Source: Pseudomonas orientalis
Lineage (GTDB): Bacteria > Pseudomonadota > Gammaproteobacteria > Pseudomonadales > Pseudomonadaceae
Reading direction: 5' to 3'
DNA: 64,000 bases
NCBI RefSeq assembly: GCF_001439815.1
Contig: NZ_JYLM01000012.1
Span: 62,001 to 126,000, forward strand
The translations under genes were made by a program, and so were the position numbers. This document shows, one piece after another, positions 34,293 to 42,621 of the stretch (position 1 is its first letter; each line of letters begins with the position of its first letter). The notes beneath the pieces are model-generated. The model was not told where the DNA came from. It ran no database searches and worked only from the letters and a program-made list of their open reading frames with translations.

Positions 34293-35396
34293 CTACAACC
34301 GCTCGCCACGCGCAAGCCAGCGCCCACTTTCACAGATCACCCGGCCATCGAGTTCCAACTCGGTAAGGCTCGCCAGTACCTGGGACAGCGGCTGTCCACT
34401 GGCAAGCGCCAAGGCTTCGCTGGTATGCGGAGCCGCGTGCAACAGCGCCACCAGCGGATGCACAACCGGCACCGGCGCCGGGCGTGACAACGCCTGCCAA
34501 CCGCGCAGGCCTTCAAGAATATGCTCGATGGTTTCCACCAGCACCGCGCCATCGCGGATCAACTGATGACAGCCCTTGGCCGCCGGATGATGGATGGAAC
34601 CCGGAATGGCGTACACCTCGCGTCCTTGTTCCGCCGCCAGCCGTGCGGTAATCAGCGAACCGCTGGCGATGCTGGCTTCCACCACCAGGACCCCCAGGGA
34701 CAAACCGCTGATAATGCGATTACGCCGTGGAAAGTTACCGGCCTGGGGTGGCGCGTCCAGTGGAAACTCGGAAACCACGGCACTGCCCTGGGCAATCATC
34801 GCCGCGGCGAGCGTCTTGTGGCGCTGTGGATAAAATTTTTCCAGGCCGGTGCCGAGCACACCGATGGTATGACCACCCACGTCCAATGCCGCCTGATGGG
34901 CCGCGCCATCGATACCCAAGGCAAGGCCGCTGGTGATGACAAAACCGGCGCTTGCGAGGCTACGGGAAAACGCGGCGGCGGTGTCCATGCCGGGGCGCGA
35001 AGCACGACGACTGCCGACCACGGCCAACTGCGGTTTTTCCAGGAGTGTTGGGTCGCCAGCGACAAACAACAGCGGCGGAGCACCCTCGATCTGGCCGAGC
35101 AGTGCAGGGTACTCGGGCTGGTCCCACATCAGTAAATGCTGGCCCGGGCGGGCCAGCCATGCCAGCGCCACACTGGCTCCATCGCGAATATCCGCACTGC
35201 GCCGGGCATCGGCACTGACCGCCGGCAACCCGAGCGCGCGCCAGGCACTGGCAGGCGCACTGATGGCTTTCGACGCGGAGCCGAACGCCTCGATCAGCAG
35301 GTTAAAACGCCTGGGACCCAGTTCCGGCAGCCTGTGCAAGCGTAGCCGGGCTTCCAGCTCTGCTGGGGAAATTTGATTGCTGCTTATCGGAAACAT
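34293..35396 (-). CDS. dprA: DNA-processing protein DprA
   Basis: 367 residues with a Rossmann-like core (VVGSRRASRPGMDTAAAFS, SGLALGIDGAAHQAAL, YAIPGSI) that loads RecA on incoming single-stranded DNA, and N- and C-terminal helical domains. Known role in natural transformation; in non-competent species the gene is still conserved. Possibly transcribed with the LysM-family gene upstream (63-bp gap) and tsaC downstream (58-bp gap). Confidence 0.94.
   Translation of the reverse strand: MFPISSNQISPAELEARLRLHRLPELGPRRFNLLIEAFGSASKAISAPASAWRALGLPAVSADARRSADIRDGASVALAWLARPGQHLLMWDQPEYPALLGQIEGAPPLLFVAGDPTLLEKPQLAVVGSRRASRPGMDTAAAFSRSLASAGFVITSGLALGIDGAAHQAALDVGGHTIGVLGTGLEKFYPQRHKTLAAAMIAQGSAVVSEFPLDAPPQAGNFPRRNRIISGLSLGVLVVEASIASGSLITARLAAEQGREVYAIPGSIHHPAAKGCHQLIRDGAVLVETIEHILEGLRGWQALSRPAPVPVVHPLVALLHAAPHTSEALALASGQPLSQVLASLTELELDGRVICESGRWLARGERL
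34825..34833 (-). promoter_or_regulatory. Perfect DnaA box inside dprA
   Basis: TTATCCACA on the minus strand, within coding sequence. Confidence 0.5.
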
Positions 35397-35421
35397 TTGA
35401 TCATCCTTGACCGGAACAAGC

Positions 35422-35430
35422 TGTGGATAA
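35422..35430 (-). promoter_or_regulatory. Perfect DnaA box upstream of dprA
   Basis: TTATCCACA on the minus strand, about 25 bases upstream of the dprA start, a position where DnaA could affect transcription. Confidence 0.55.
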
Positions 35431-35459
35431 CTCTGTTGGTAACTTATTTAGCAGGCTAT

Positions 35460-36236
35460 TTATTGCGTTGGGCCGTCGGTCTCGAAACGATCCATCACCG
35501 CCAACGGGCGCGACGCGCTGAGAACCAGGGCATAGCTGAGTTTTTCATAGGTGCGAAACACCAGCAGGGTGCCGGCACGCACGTCCGGGAGCTGCGTCGG
35601 CGCGCCTGTAAGCGCATCGCGCAGCGAGGCGCCGGCCCTGATCACCGTGAGCAATTGGCCTTCGACCACGCCATCCCGACGCCCCTTGTTCAAGGTCACG
35701 GCATCCAGCACGCCGATCTGCGTGACGCCCTTGGGGATGTCGATGATGTGACCTTCAACAAAGGGTGGGGATGCAGGCGTTTGCAGATCGGCCAGGTCCA
35801 CGTCAGGTTCGGCGCGGAGCAAACGGTCGCCTGGGCGCACTTCCTGGGTGACCCTTTGCACGGCCAGGGTGGTGAGATCATCGGTCAGCAAAAAACGCGC
35901 GCTGCCGATGTAGTCGGCATTGACCCCCAGCAGTTCCCGAGTGTTGGGGTCGGTGTAGACCTTGCCCTGGCGGAAGATTCCGTAGTTCGGCTGGGCCGGG
36001 TCCAGGCTGCCCCTGGCGTAGATACGCTCTCCATTGGCGCCCAGCACGCGTCCGCCCTGCGCGGCGACGATATAGGGCGCGTTGTCCAGGTCCTGGGGCA
36101 AATCGAGCAGGCGGTTGTGCAGCAGGAAGCCCTGTATAGACTTTTGCGTGACAGGGTCCAGGCGCTGGCCGGGTTGCGGAATCAGCGCCATGGCCAGCGG
36201 GGCCCATAGCAGCAAGACGAGTAGCGATTTCCTCAT
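35460..36236 (-). CDS. LysM-family exported protein lacking its LysM domain
   Basis: 258 residues. In other pseudomonads the gene at this place, between dprA and def, encodes a protein of about 340 residues: a signal peptide, an N-terminal LysM peptidoglycan-binding domain and then this conserved body. Here the signal (MRKSLLVLLLWAPLAMA) leads directly into LIPQPGQRL and the body (PYIVAAQGGRVLG, RIYARGSL, NYGIFRQGKVYTDP, DRLLRAEP, KGVTQIGVLDAVTLNKGRRDG, AGTLLVFRTYEKLSYALVL). No TVVKGDTLWDIS-like LysM sequence occurs in any frame in the 135 bases before def. The deletion is in frame and the remainder appears functional. Location: periplasm or cell wall; function unknown. Confidence 0.82.
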   Translation of the reverse strand: MRKSLLVLLLWAPLAMALIPQPGQRLDPVTQKSIQGFLLHNRLLDLPQDLDNAPYIVAAQGGRVLGANGERIYARGSLDPAQPNYGIFRQGKVYTDPNTRELLGVNADYIGSARFLLTDDLTTLAVQRVTQEVRPGDRLLRAEPDVDLADLQTPASPPFVEGHIIDIPKGVTQIGVLDAVTLNKGRRDGVVEGQLLTVIRAGASLRDALTGAPTQLPDVRAGTLLVFRTYEKLSYALVLSASRPLAVMDRFETDGPTQ

Positions 36237-36267
36237 GGGGTCAATCTCCTTTATTATGTGCGTTCGC

Positions 36268-36306
36268 GTGAAACGCCATAGCCTTCGCGGCTTGCGAACG
36301 TTTCAC
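36268..36306. promoter_or_regulatory. Inverted repeat in the divergent LysM-family/def promoter region
   Basis: GTGAAACG at the left and CGTTTCAC at the right, 23 bases apart, with further complementary GTTCGC/GCGAAC sequence overlapping the arms. It could be a shared operator or simply a hairpin in the def leader. No protein can be assigned. Confidence 0.35.
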
Positions 36307-36371
36307 ACCGGCTGCCTGGGTCCATCCCACCGCCGATTTGCCTCTACCTCACATGTGCAGCAATTACGCTT

Positions 36372-36878
36372 ATGGCTATTTTGAACATCCTCGAATTTCC
36401 CGACTCGCGCCTGCGCACGATCGCCAAGCCGGTGGCCGTAGTGGACGACAAGGTTCGTCAGTTGGTCGATGACATGTTTGAAACAATGTATGAAGCCCCG
36501 GGCATCGGCCTCGCCGCGACCCAGGTCAACGTGCACCTGCGCGTCGTGGTCATGGACCTGTCCGAGGATCGCAGCGAACCCCGGGTGTACATCAACCCCG
36601 AGTTCGAACCACTGACCGACGAGATGGGCGAATACCAGGAAGGTTGCCTGTCGGTGCCGGAGTTCTACGAGAACGTCGAACGCCCGTTGCGCGTGAAGAT
36701 CAAGGCCCTGGACCGCGACGGCAAGCCGTTCGAGCTGATTGCCGAAGGCCTGTTGGCGGTGTGCATCCAGCATGAGTGCGACCACCTCAACGGCAAGCTG
36801 TTTGTCGATTACCTGTCCACGCTCAAACGTGACCGGATCAAGAAGAAGCTGGAAAAAAAGCATCGCCAGCAAGCTTGA
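36372..36878 (+). CDS. def: peptide deformylase
   Basis: 168 residues. All three deformylase motifs are present: GIGLAATQV, EGCLSVP (metal ligand Cys92) and HECDHL (His134, Glu135, His138). It removes the formyl group from nascent proteins. First gene of def-fmt-rsmB-trkA. Confidence 0.97.
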   Translation: MAILNILEFPDSRLRTIAKPVAVVDDKVRQLVDDMFETMYEAPGIGLAATQVNVHLRVVVMDLSEDRSEPRVYINPEFEPLTDEMGEYQEGCLSVPEFYENVERPLRVKIKALDRDGKPFELIAEGLLAVCIQHECDHLNGKLFVDYLSTLKRDRIKKKLEKKHRQQA

Positions 36879-36890
36879 TGCCCCCCTTCC

Positions 36891-36917
36891 AAAGGCTTGC
36901 TGCGGCAAGCCTTTTTC
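36891..36917 (+). terminator. Terminator/attenuator hairpin between def and fmt
   Basis: AAAGGCTTGC-TGCG-GCAAGCCTTT forms a 10-bp stem followed by TTCTTTT. It stands inside the def-fmt-rsmB unit, so it probably sets the ratio of def to downstream genes rather than ending all transcription. Confidence 0.72.
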
Positions 36918-36947
36918 TTTTGTGACTGCTTTTAACCGAGAACTCCG

Positions 36948-37901
36948 ATGACCGAGCCACTGCGCATTGTTTTTGCCGGTACACCCGAATTTGCCGCCGA
37001 ACACCTCAAGGCGCTGCTTGCCAGCCCTTATGAAATCGTCGCGGTGTACACCCAGCCGGATCGCCCGGCCGGGCGCGGGCAAAAACTGATGCCCAGCCCG
37101 GTCAAGCAACTGGCGCTCGAACACAACATTGCCGTGCTGCAACCACCGACCCTGCGCAACGCCGACGCCCAGGCGGAACTGGCCGCGCTCAAGCCGGACC
37201 TGCTGGTGGTGGTTGCCTACGGCTTGATCCTGCCCCAGGCCGTACTCGATATCCCGCGCCTGGGCTGCATCAACAGCCACGCGTCTTTGCTGCCACGCTG
37301 GCGCGGAGCGGCGCCGATCCAGCGCGCGGTGCAAGCAGGTGACAGCGAAAGCGGCGTGACGGTCATGCGCATGGAAGCAGGGCTGGACACCGGCCCGATG
37401 CTGCTCAAAGTCACCACGCCGATCACCGCCGAAGACACCGGCGGCAGCCTGCACGACCGCCTGGCTGAAATGGGTCCGCCCGCCGTCATCCAGGCCATCG
37501 CCGGTCTTGCCGCGGGCACCCTTGAAGGCGAAGTGCAGGACGACAGCCTGGCCACCTACGCCCACAAACTGAACAAAGACGAAGCGCGCACCGACTGGAG
37601 CCGCCCGGCCGCAGAGCTTGCGCGTCTGGTACGTGCGTTCAACCCATGGCCTGTCTGCCACAGCACGCTCGACGGCGAAACCTTGAAAGTACTGGCTGCC
37701 ACCTTGGCCGACGGTACAGGCGCGCCGGGAGAAATCATCGGCGCCAGCAAGGACGGCCTGCTGGTCGCCTGCGGCGAGCAGGCGTTGTGCCTGACACGTC
37801 TGCAATTGCCCGGTGGCAAGGCGCTGAATTTCAGCGATCTGTTCAACAGCCGCCGTGAAAAATTCGCTCCAGGCACGATCCTCGGGGTGAGCGCTCAATG
37901 A
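36948..37901 (+). CDS. fmt: methionyl-tRNA formyltransferase
   Basis: 317 residues. The formyl-folate binding HASLLPRWRGAAPIQRAV and the N-terminal FAGTPEFAAEHL are typical; the C-terminal OB-like domain follows. It formylates initiator Met-tRNA. Its stop overlaps the rsmB start (ATGA). Confidence 0.97.
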   Translation: MTEPLRIVFAGTPEFAAEHLKALLASPYEIVAVYTQPDRPAGRGQKLMPSPVKQLALEHNIAVLQPPTLRNADAQAELAALKPDLLVVVAYGLILPQAVLDIPRLGCINSHASLLPRWRGAAPIQRAVQAGDSESGVTVMRMEAGLDTGPMLLKVTTPITAEDTGGSLHDRLAEMGPPAVIQAIAGLAAGTLEGEVQDDSLATYAHKLNKDEARTDWSRPAAELARLVRAFNPWPVCHSTLDGETLKVLAATLADGTGAPGEIIGASKDGLLVACGEQALCLTRLQLPGGKALNFSDLFNSRREKFAPGTILGVSAQ

Positions 37902-39208
37902 ACCCACGTCTGGCCGCCGCCAAGGCTCTCGCCGCCGTGCTCAACGGCAAGGCTTCGCTGAACAGTTCGCTGCCTGTGCAGTTGGACAAGGTCGAAGACC
38001 GTGATCGCGGTTTCACTCAGGACCTGGCGTTTGGCACCGCACGTTGGCAGCCACGCTTGTCGGCACTGGCAGCCAAGTTGCTGCAAAAACCGTTCAAGGC
38101 AGCCGACGCCGATGTTGAAGCGCTGCTGCTGGTCGGTCTCTATCAACTGCTCTATACCCGCGTACCGGCCCACGCCGCCATCGGTGAAACGGTGGGCTGC
38201 GCGGACAAACTGAAAAAACCCTGGGCCAAGGCCTTGCTCAATGCCGTGCTGCGCCGCGCCCAGCGCGAAAGCGAAGGGCTGCTGACCGAGCTGGAGCATG
38301 ACCCGGTGGTGCGCACCGCGCATCCGCGCTGGCTGCAAAAATCCCTGAAGGCGTTCTGGCCGCAGCAATGGGAAGCCATTTGCGCGGCGAACAATGCGCA
38401 CCCGCCGATGATCCTGCGGGTCAACCGTCGCCATCACAGCCGCGACGCCTACCTGCAATTGCTCAGCGAGGCGGGCATCAAGGCCGCGCCGTGCGTGTAC
38501 AGCATCGACGGGATCGTGCTCCAAGCCGCCGCAGACGTGCGCAGCCTGCCCGGCTTCGCCGACGGTTGGATCAGCGTGCAGGACGAAGCCGCGCAACTGG
38601 CCGCCGATCTGCTCGACCTGGCGCCCGGCCAACGCGTATTGGACGCTTGCTGCGCGCCTGGCGGTAAGACCTGTCACATTCTGGAAGTCGAAAAGGACCT
38701 GGGCGGTGTGGTGGCCGTCGACCTGGAAGCCAAACGCCTGGTGCGCGTACGGGAAAACCTCGCACGCCTGGGCCTCAGCGCCGAGCTGATCGCCGCCGAT
38801 GGCCGCGACACCGCCACCTGGTGGGACGGCAAACCGTTCCAGCGCATCCTGCTGGACGCGCCGTGTTCGGCCACCGGCGTGATCCGTCGTCATCCGGACA
38901 TCAAGCTGACCCGCCAACCCGACGACATCGCCGCCCTGGCCGTGTTGCAGGGCGAACTGCTCGACGCGTTGTGGCCCACCCTGGAAGTCGGCGGCATTCT
39001 GCTTTACGCCACCTGTTCCACCTTGCCCACCGAGAATACCGAGGTCATCCAGGCTTTCCTCGCCCGCACCAGCGGCGCACGGGAACTGGACCTCGCGACC
39101 ACGGCCGGCATCAAGCAGCCACACGGTCGCCAATTGCTCGCGCAGGAAGGCGGGCATGATGGCTTCTACTACGCCAAACTGATCAAGATCGCCGCCGCGC
39201 GCGGCTGA
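37898..39208 (+). CDS. rsmB: 16S rRNA (cytosine-967-C5) methyltransferase
   Basis: 436 residues: an N-terminal NusB-like RNA-binding domain (residues about 1-140) and a SAM-dependent methyltransferase domain with CCAPGGKTCHILE, DAPCSATGVIRRHPD and the catalytic YATCST. It modifies C967 of 16S rRNA. Translationally coupled to fmt. Confidence 0.96.
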   Translation: MNPRLAAAKALAAVLNGKASLNSSLPVQLDKVEDRDRGFTQDLAFGTARWQPRLSALAAKLLQKPFKAADADVEALLLVGLYQLLYTRVPAHAAIGETVGCADKLKKPWAKALLNAVLRRAQRESEGLLTELEHDPVVRTAHPRWLQKSLKAFWPQQWEAICAANNAHPPMILRVNRRHHSRDAYLQLLSEAGIKAAPCVYSIDGIVLQAAADVRSLPGFADGWISVQDEAAQLAADLLDLAPGQRVLDACCAPGGKTCHILEVEKDLGGVVAVDLEAKRLVRVRENLARLGLSAELIAADGRDTATWWDGKPFQRILLDAPCSATGVIRRHPDIKLTRQPDDIAALAVLQGELLDALWPTLEVGGILLYATCSTLPTENTEVIQAFLARTSGARELDLATTAGIKQPHGRQLLAQEGGHDGFYYAKLIKIAAARG

Positions 39209-39230
39209 ATGGTTTTAAGGGAGTGACCGG

Positions 39231-40604
39231 ATGAAAATCATCATCCTCGGGGCAGGGCAGGTGGGCGGCACGCTGGCTGAGCATTTGGCCAGCGAAGCCA
39301 ACGACATCACCGTGGTCGACACCGACGCCGAGCGCCTGCGCAACCTGGGCGACCGCCTGGACATCCGCACGGTGCAAGGGCGTGCATCGTTCCCCACCGT
39401 GCTGCGTCAAGCCGGCGCCGACGATGCCGACATGCTCGTCGCGGTCACCAACAGCGACGAGACCAACATGGTCGCCTGCCAGGTCGCCCACACGCTGTTC
39501 CACACCCCGACCAAGATCGCCCGTGTGCGCGAAGCAGCCTACCTGACCCGCGCCGGCCTGTTCGATAACGATGCCATTCCGGTGGACGTGCTGATCAGCC
39601 CGGAACAGGTGGTCACGCACTACATCAAGCGCCTGATCGAAATTCCGGGTGCCTTGCAGGTGATCGACTTCGCCGAGGGCAAGGCGCAACTGGTCGCGGT
39701 GAAGGCCTACTACGGCGGGCCGCTGGTGGGGCAGCAATTGCGTCAATTGCGCGAACACATGCCGAATGTGGAAACCCGCGTCGCCGCGATTTTCCGGCGT
39801 GACCGGCCGATCCTGCCCCAGGGCGACACGGTGATCGAAGCCGATGACGAAGTGTTTTTCATCGCGGCCAAGGCGAATATTCGTGCGGTAATGAGCGAAA
39901 TGCGCCGGCTCGATGAGAGTTACAAACGCATCGTCATCGCCGGCGGCGGGCAGATCGGTGAGCGCCTGGCGGAGGCCATCGAAAGTCGCTACCAGGTGAA
40001 GATCATCGAGATGAGCCCTGCGCGCTGCCGGCATTTGTCCGACACCCTCGACAGCACTGTCGTACTGCAAGGCAGTGCCTCGGACCGCGATCTGCTGATG
40101 GAAGAGAACATCGCCGACGCCGATATCTTCCTGGCCCTGACCAACGATGACGAAGCCAACATCATGTCATCGCTGCTGGCCAAGCGGCTGGGGGCCAAGA
40201 AGGTGATGACCATCATCAACAACCCGGCCTATGTCGACCTGATCCAGGGCGGCGATATCGACATCGCCATCAGCCCGCAATTGGCGACCATCGGCACCTT
40301 GCTCGCCCACGTGCGCCGTGGCGATATCGTCAGCGTGCATTCCCTGCGCCGTGGCGCGGCGGAGGCTATCGAGGCGATTGCCCATGGCGACTCCAAGTCG
40401 AGCAAGGTCATCGGCAGGGCCATCCGCGATATCGGCTTGCCGCCGGGCACCACCATTGGCGCGATCATTCGCGACGAGGAAGTGATCATTGCCCACGACG
40501 ATACGGTGATCGCCACCGGTGACCATGTGATTCTGTTCCTGGTGGACAAGAAACATATCCGCGATGTGGAGAAGTTGTTCCACGTGGGGTTGAGCTTTTT
40601 CTGA
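39231..40604 (+). CDS. trkA: Trk potassium uptake regulator TrkA
   Basis: 457 residues built of two RCK units, each with an NAD-binding Rossmann motif: IILGAGQVGGTLAEHLA at the start and VIAGGGQIGERLAEAI near residue 236, and each followed by a TrkA_C domain. It is the cytoplasmic NAD-binding regulator of the TrkH/TrkG potassium channel. No trkH in the window. RBS GGGAGTGACCGG upstream. Confidence 0.96.
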   Translation: MKIIILGAGQVGGTLAEHLASEANDITVVDTDAERLRNLGDRLDIRTVQGRASFPTVLRQAGADDADMLVAVTNSDETNMVACQVAHTLFHTPTKIARVREAAYLTRAGLFDNDAIPVDVLISPEQVVTHYIKRLIEIPGALQVIDFAEGKAQLVAVKAYYGGPLVGQQLRQLREHMPNVETRVAAIFRRDRPILPQGDTVIEADDEVFFIAAKANIRAVMSEMRRLDESYKRIVIAGGGQIGERLAEAIESRYQVKIIEMSPARCRHLSDTLDSTVVLQGSASDRDLLMEENIADADIFLALTNDDEANIMSSLLAKRLGAKKVMTIINNPAYVDLIQGGDIDIAISPQLATIGTLLAHVRRGDIVSVHSLRRGAAEAIEAIAHGDSKSSKVIGRAIRDIGLPPGTTIGAIIRDEEVIIAHDDTVIATGDHVILFLVDKKHIRDVEKLFHVGLSFF

Positions 40605-40620
40605 TCAAGGAGTGACCGAC

Positions 40621-40932
40621 ATGCTCGAATCCCTGGAAAAAATGCTCGCCAAGGGTGTGGATAATTCGCTGCTGCGGTTCGGGCTGGGCAAGGGTTATCT
40701 GGATTTGAAGGACAACGCCAAGGCTGCCGAACATTTGCAGAAGTGCGTCGAGTTCGATCCGAAATATTCGGCGGCGTGGAAGTTGTTGGGCAAGGCGCAG
40801 TTGGGGCTGGGTGATAACGCTGGCGCACGTCACGCGTGGGAAAGAGGCATAGAGGCGGCCCTGGTCCATGGCGACAAACAGGCCGAAAAAGAAATGACGG
40901 TATTCCTGAAGAAACTCGACCGCCAGGCCTGA
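40621..40932 (+). CDS. Small tetratricopeptide-repeat protein
   Basis: 103 residues, mostly two TPR units (NSLLRFGLGKGYLDLKDN, AAEHLQKCVEFDPKYSAAWK, LGKAQLGLGDNAGARHAWERG). The ATG is eight bases after AAGGAG; a GTG three codons earlier overlaps the ribosome site. Likely a protein-interaction adaptor; function unknown. It follows trkA closely and may be co-transcribed with it. Confidence 0.83.
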   Translation: MLESLEKMLAKGVDNSLLRFGLGKGYLDLKDNAKAAEHLQKCVEFDPKYSAAWKLLGKAQLGLGDNAGARHAWERGIEAALVHGDKQAEKEMTVFLKKLDRQA

Positions 40933-40942
40933 GCGGAATCCA

Positions 40943-41032
40943 AATGTGGGAGGGGGCTTGCCCCCGATAGCAGTGTCAGCCAATACATAGTTGACTGAAC
41001 CACCGCTATCGGGGGCAAGCCCCCTCCCACAT
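40943..41032. repeat. REPIN between the TPR gene and the lipid A acyltransferase
   Basis: Inverted REP pair with a long stem: AATGTGGGAGGGGGCTTGCC and its complement, with GATAGCAGTG/CACCGCTATC extending the arms around a roughly 30-base loop. Between convergent genes. Confidence 0.86.
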
Positions 41033-41054
41033 TGGGTTCTGTGGTGATCTTTAG

Positions 41055-41942
41055 TCAGTACCAGCGCGCCTCACCCGGCGGGCGCTTCTTGAAGCGCTTC
41101 ATGCTCCACATGTACTGGCTCGGGTAGGCGCCGACATACCGCTCCACCACCTTGCTCATCGCCGCGCAGGACGTGGCGGTGTCGGTGCTGTACATGTCTT
41201 CCGGGGCCGCCTCCAGGATCACCTTGTAGCCCGAGCCGTCCGGCAGGCGCAGGGCATGCAGGAACACGCCCACCGCCTTGTGGCCCGCGAGCATGTTCGG
41301 CACGAACTTGCTGGTCAGCGCCTGGGTCGCGAAGAACGGTACGAAAATGCCGGCGGATTCCGCCGGCTCGGGGTCGGCAGGGATACCCACCTGGCCGCCT
41401 TTGCGCACTTCCTTGATCACGCTGAGAATGCCTTCCTTGGTGGAGGCGGCCACGCGGTTGCCCAGTTGCACGCGTTGCTTGCGCAACAATTCGTCAACGG
41501 CCTTGAGCTTGGGCGGGCGATAGAAAATGATCGGTTTGCACTGGCTGCAATAGAAATGATTCAGCACTTCCCAGTTGCCCAGGTGGCTGGTGATGCCGAC
41601 CACGCCTTTGCCCGAGGCGAGAGCCTGGTGCAGCACCTCAAGGCCTTCAACTTCGCGCACCAGATCGATAGAGCGCTGGGCCGGCCAGATCCAGGCGCAG
41701 GCGCTTTCGGTCAGGGACTTGCCGATGTCCATCAGGCTGCGGCCGACCAACGCTTCGCGCTCGGCGGGGTCCATGTCGGGGAAACACTTTGAGAGGTTGA
41801 TCCGCACCGTGTCGCGTGAGCGGTTGGGGGTTTTCCACATGATCCAGCCGATGCCGGTGCCGACGGCTTGTACGGCGCGCCAGGGCAGCAGGGCAAACAA
41901 CCGGAGAGCGCCTACCAGCAAGGCGCCTTTAAACTTTTCCAC
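41055..41942 (-). CDS. Lipid A secondary acyltransferase (HtrB/LpxL-like)
   Basis: 295 residues, with an N-terminal membrane anchor (LVGALRLFALLPWRAVQAVG). The acyltransferase HxxxNWE-type motif SHLGNWEVL and downstream IFYRPPK, QVGIPADPEPAESAGIFVPFF are characteristic. It adds a secondary acyl chain (laurate or 2-hydroxylaurate in Pseudomonas) to lipid A at the inner membrane. The neighbouring order with tag and glyQ matches P. aeruginosa PA0011-PA0010-PA0009. Confidence 0.9.
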   Translation of the reverse strand: MEKFKGALLVGALRLFALLPWRAVQAVGTGIGWIMWKTPNRSRDTVRINLSKCFPDMDPAEREALVGRSLMDIGKSLTESACAWIWPAQRSIDLVREVEGLEVLHQALASGKGVVGITSHLGNWEVLNHFYCSQCKPIIFYRPPKLKAVDELLRKQRVQLGNRVAASTKEGILSVIKEVRKGGQVGIPADPEPAESAGIFVPFFATQALTSKFVPNMLAGHKAVGVFLHALRLPDGSGYKVILEAAPEDMYSTDTATSCAAMSKVVERYVGAYPSQYMWSMKRFKKRPPGEARWY

Positions 41943-41982
41943 AGGTCACTCCTGATCGTGTGTGGTGCGCAAGGCCGGCATT

Positions 41983-42540
41983 CTAACCGGCGTTGGCCAG
42001 ATCCGCGTAACGGTCGCAGTCCTGGGTGTGGTCCATGACCATGCCCGAGGCCTGCATGAACGCATAGCAGATGGTCGGCCCGACAAAGGTGAAGCCGGCT
42101 TTCTTCAAAGCGCGGCTCATGGCTTCGGCCTCGGGCGTAATCGCCGGGACGTCGCTGCGATCCTTGAAATGATTGACCTTGGGCTTGCCGCCGACAAACG
42201 ACCAGAGCAATCCCACAGGATCTTCCAGCGCCAGCCAGGCGGCGGCGTTGCGGCGTGTGGCGTTGAGCTTCAGGCGATTGCGCACGATGCCCGGGTCCTG
42301 CATCAACGCTTCGATTTCAGCGTCGGTCAGCCTGGCCAGACGTTGCGCATCAAAGCCGAACAGCACCTTCCGGTAATGCTCGCGTTTGCGTAAAACGGTG
42401 ATCCAGGACAGGCCCGCCTGGAACCCTTCGAGCAAAAGCAACTCGAACAAACCCTGCGCATCGCGCAGCGGCGTTCCCCACTCCTGATCGTGATAAGCCA
42501 TGTACAGCGGATCTTCAGAACACCAAAAGCAGCGTGGCAT
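41983..42540 (-). CDS. tag: DNA-3-methyladenine glycosylase I
   Basis: 185 residues beginning MPRCFWCSEDPLYMAYHDQ. The zinc site uses Cys4 with the conserved HDQEWG histidine and distal His/Cys in the C-terminal YAFMQASGMVMDHTQDC. The 3-methyladenine pocket is formed in LFELLLLEGFQAGLSW. It excises 3-methyladenine from DNA. The frame continues far upstream without a real start; the ATG chosen matches the family length. Divergent from glyQ. Confidence 0.94.
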   Translation of the reverse strand: MPRCFWCSEDPLYMAYHDQEWGTPLRDAQGLFELLLLEGFQAGLSWITVLRKREHYRKVLFGFDAQRLARLTDAEIEALMQDPGIVRNRLKLNATRRNAAAWLALEDPVGLLWSFVGGKPKVNHFKDRSDVPAITPEAEAMSRALKKAGFTFVGPTICYAFMQASGMVMDHTQDCDRYADLANAG

Positions 42541-42575
42541 AAGGCTCCAGGGGGTGGTGGCGGGGCCGAATCGGG

Positions 42576-42581
42576 TATACT
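42576..42581 (+). promoter_or_regulatory. Possible -10 box of the glyQS operon
   Basis: TATACT in GGGTATACTCCC, about 40 bases upstream of the glyQ GTG start. The corresponding -35 region has no good match, so this is tentative. Confidence 0.35.
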
Positions 42582-42621
42582 CCCGCTCTTTAAATCGCAG
42601 CCCAAGTAACAGGTGAATTTC

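Noticed and set aside
36303..37907. 534-residue minus-strand open frame over def and fmt
   Set aside because: Antisense shadow of two well-defined genes.
40574..40587. parS-like sequence TGTTCCACGTGGGG at the end of trkA
   Set aside because: Only one half of the palindrome is intact; the other half has three mismatches, so it is not scored as a parS site.
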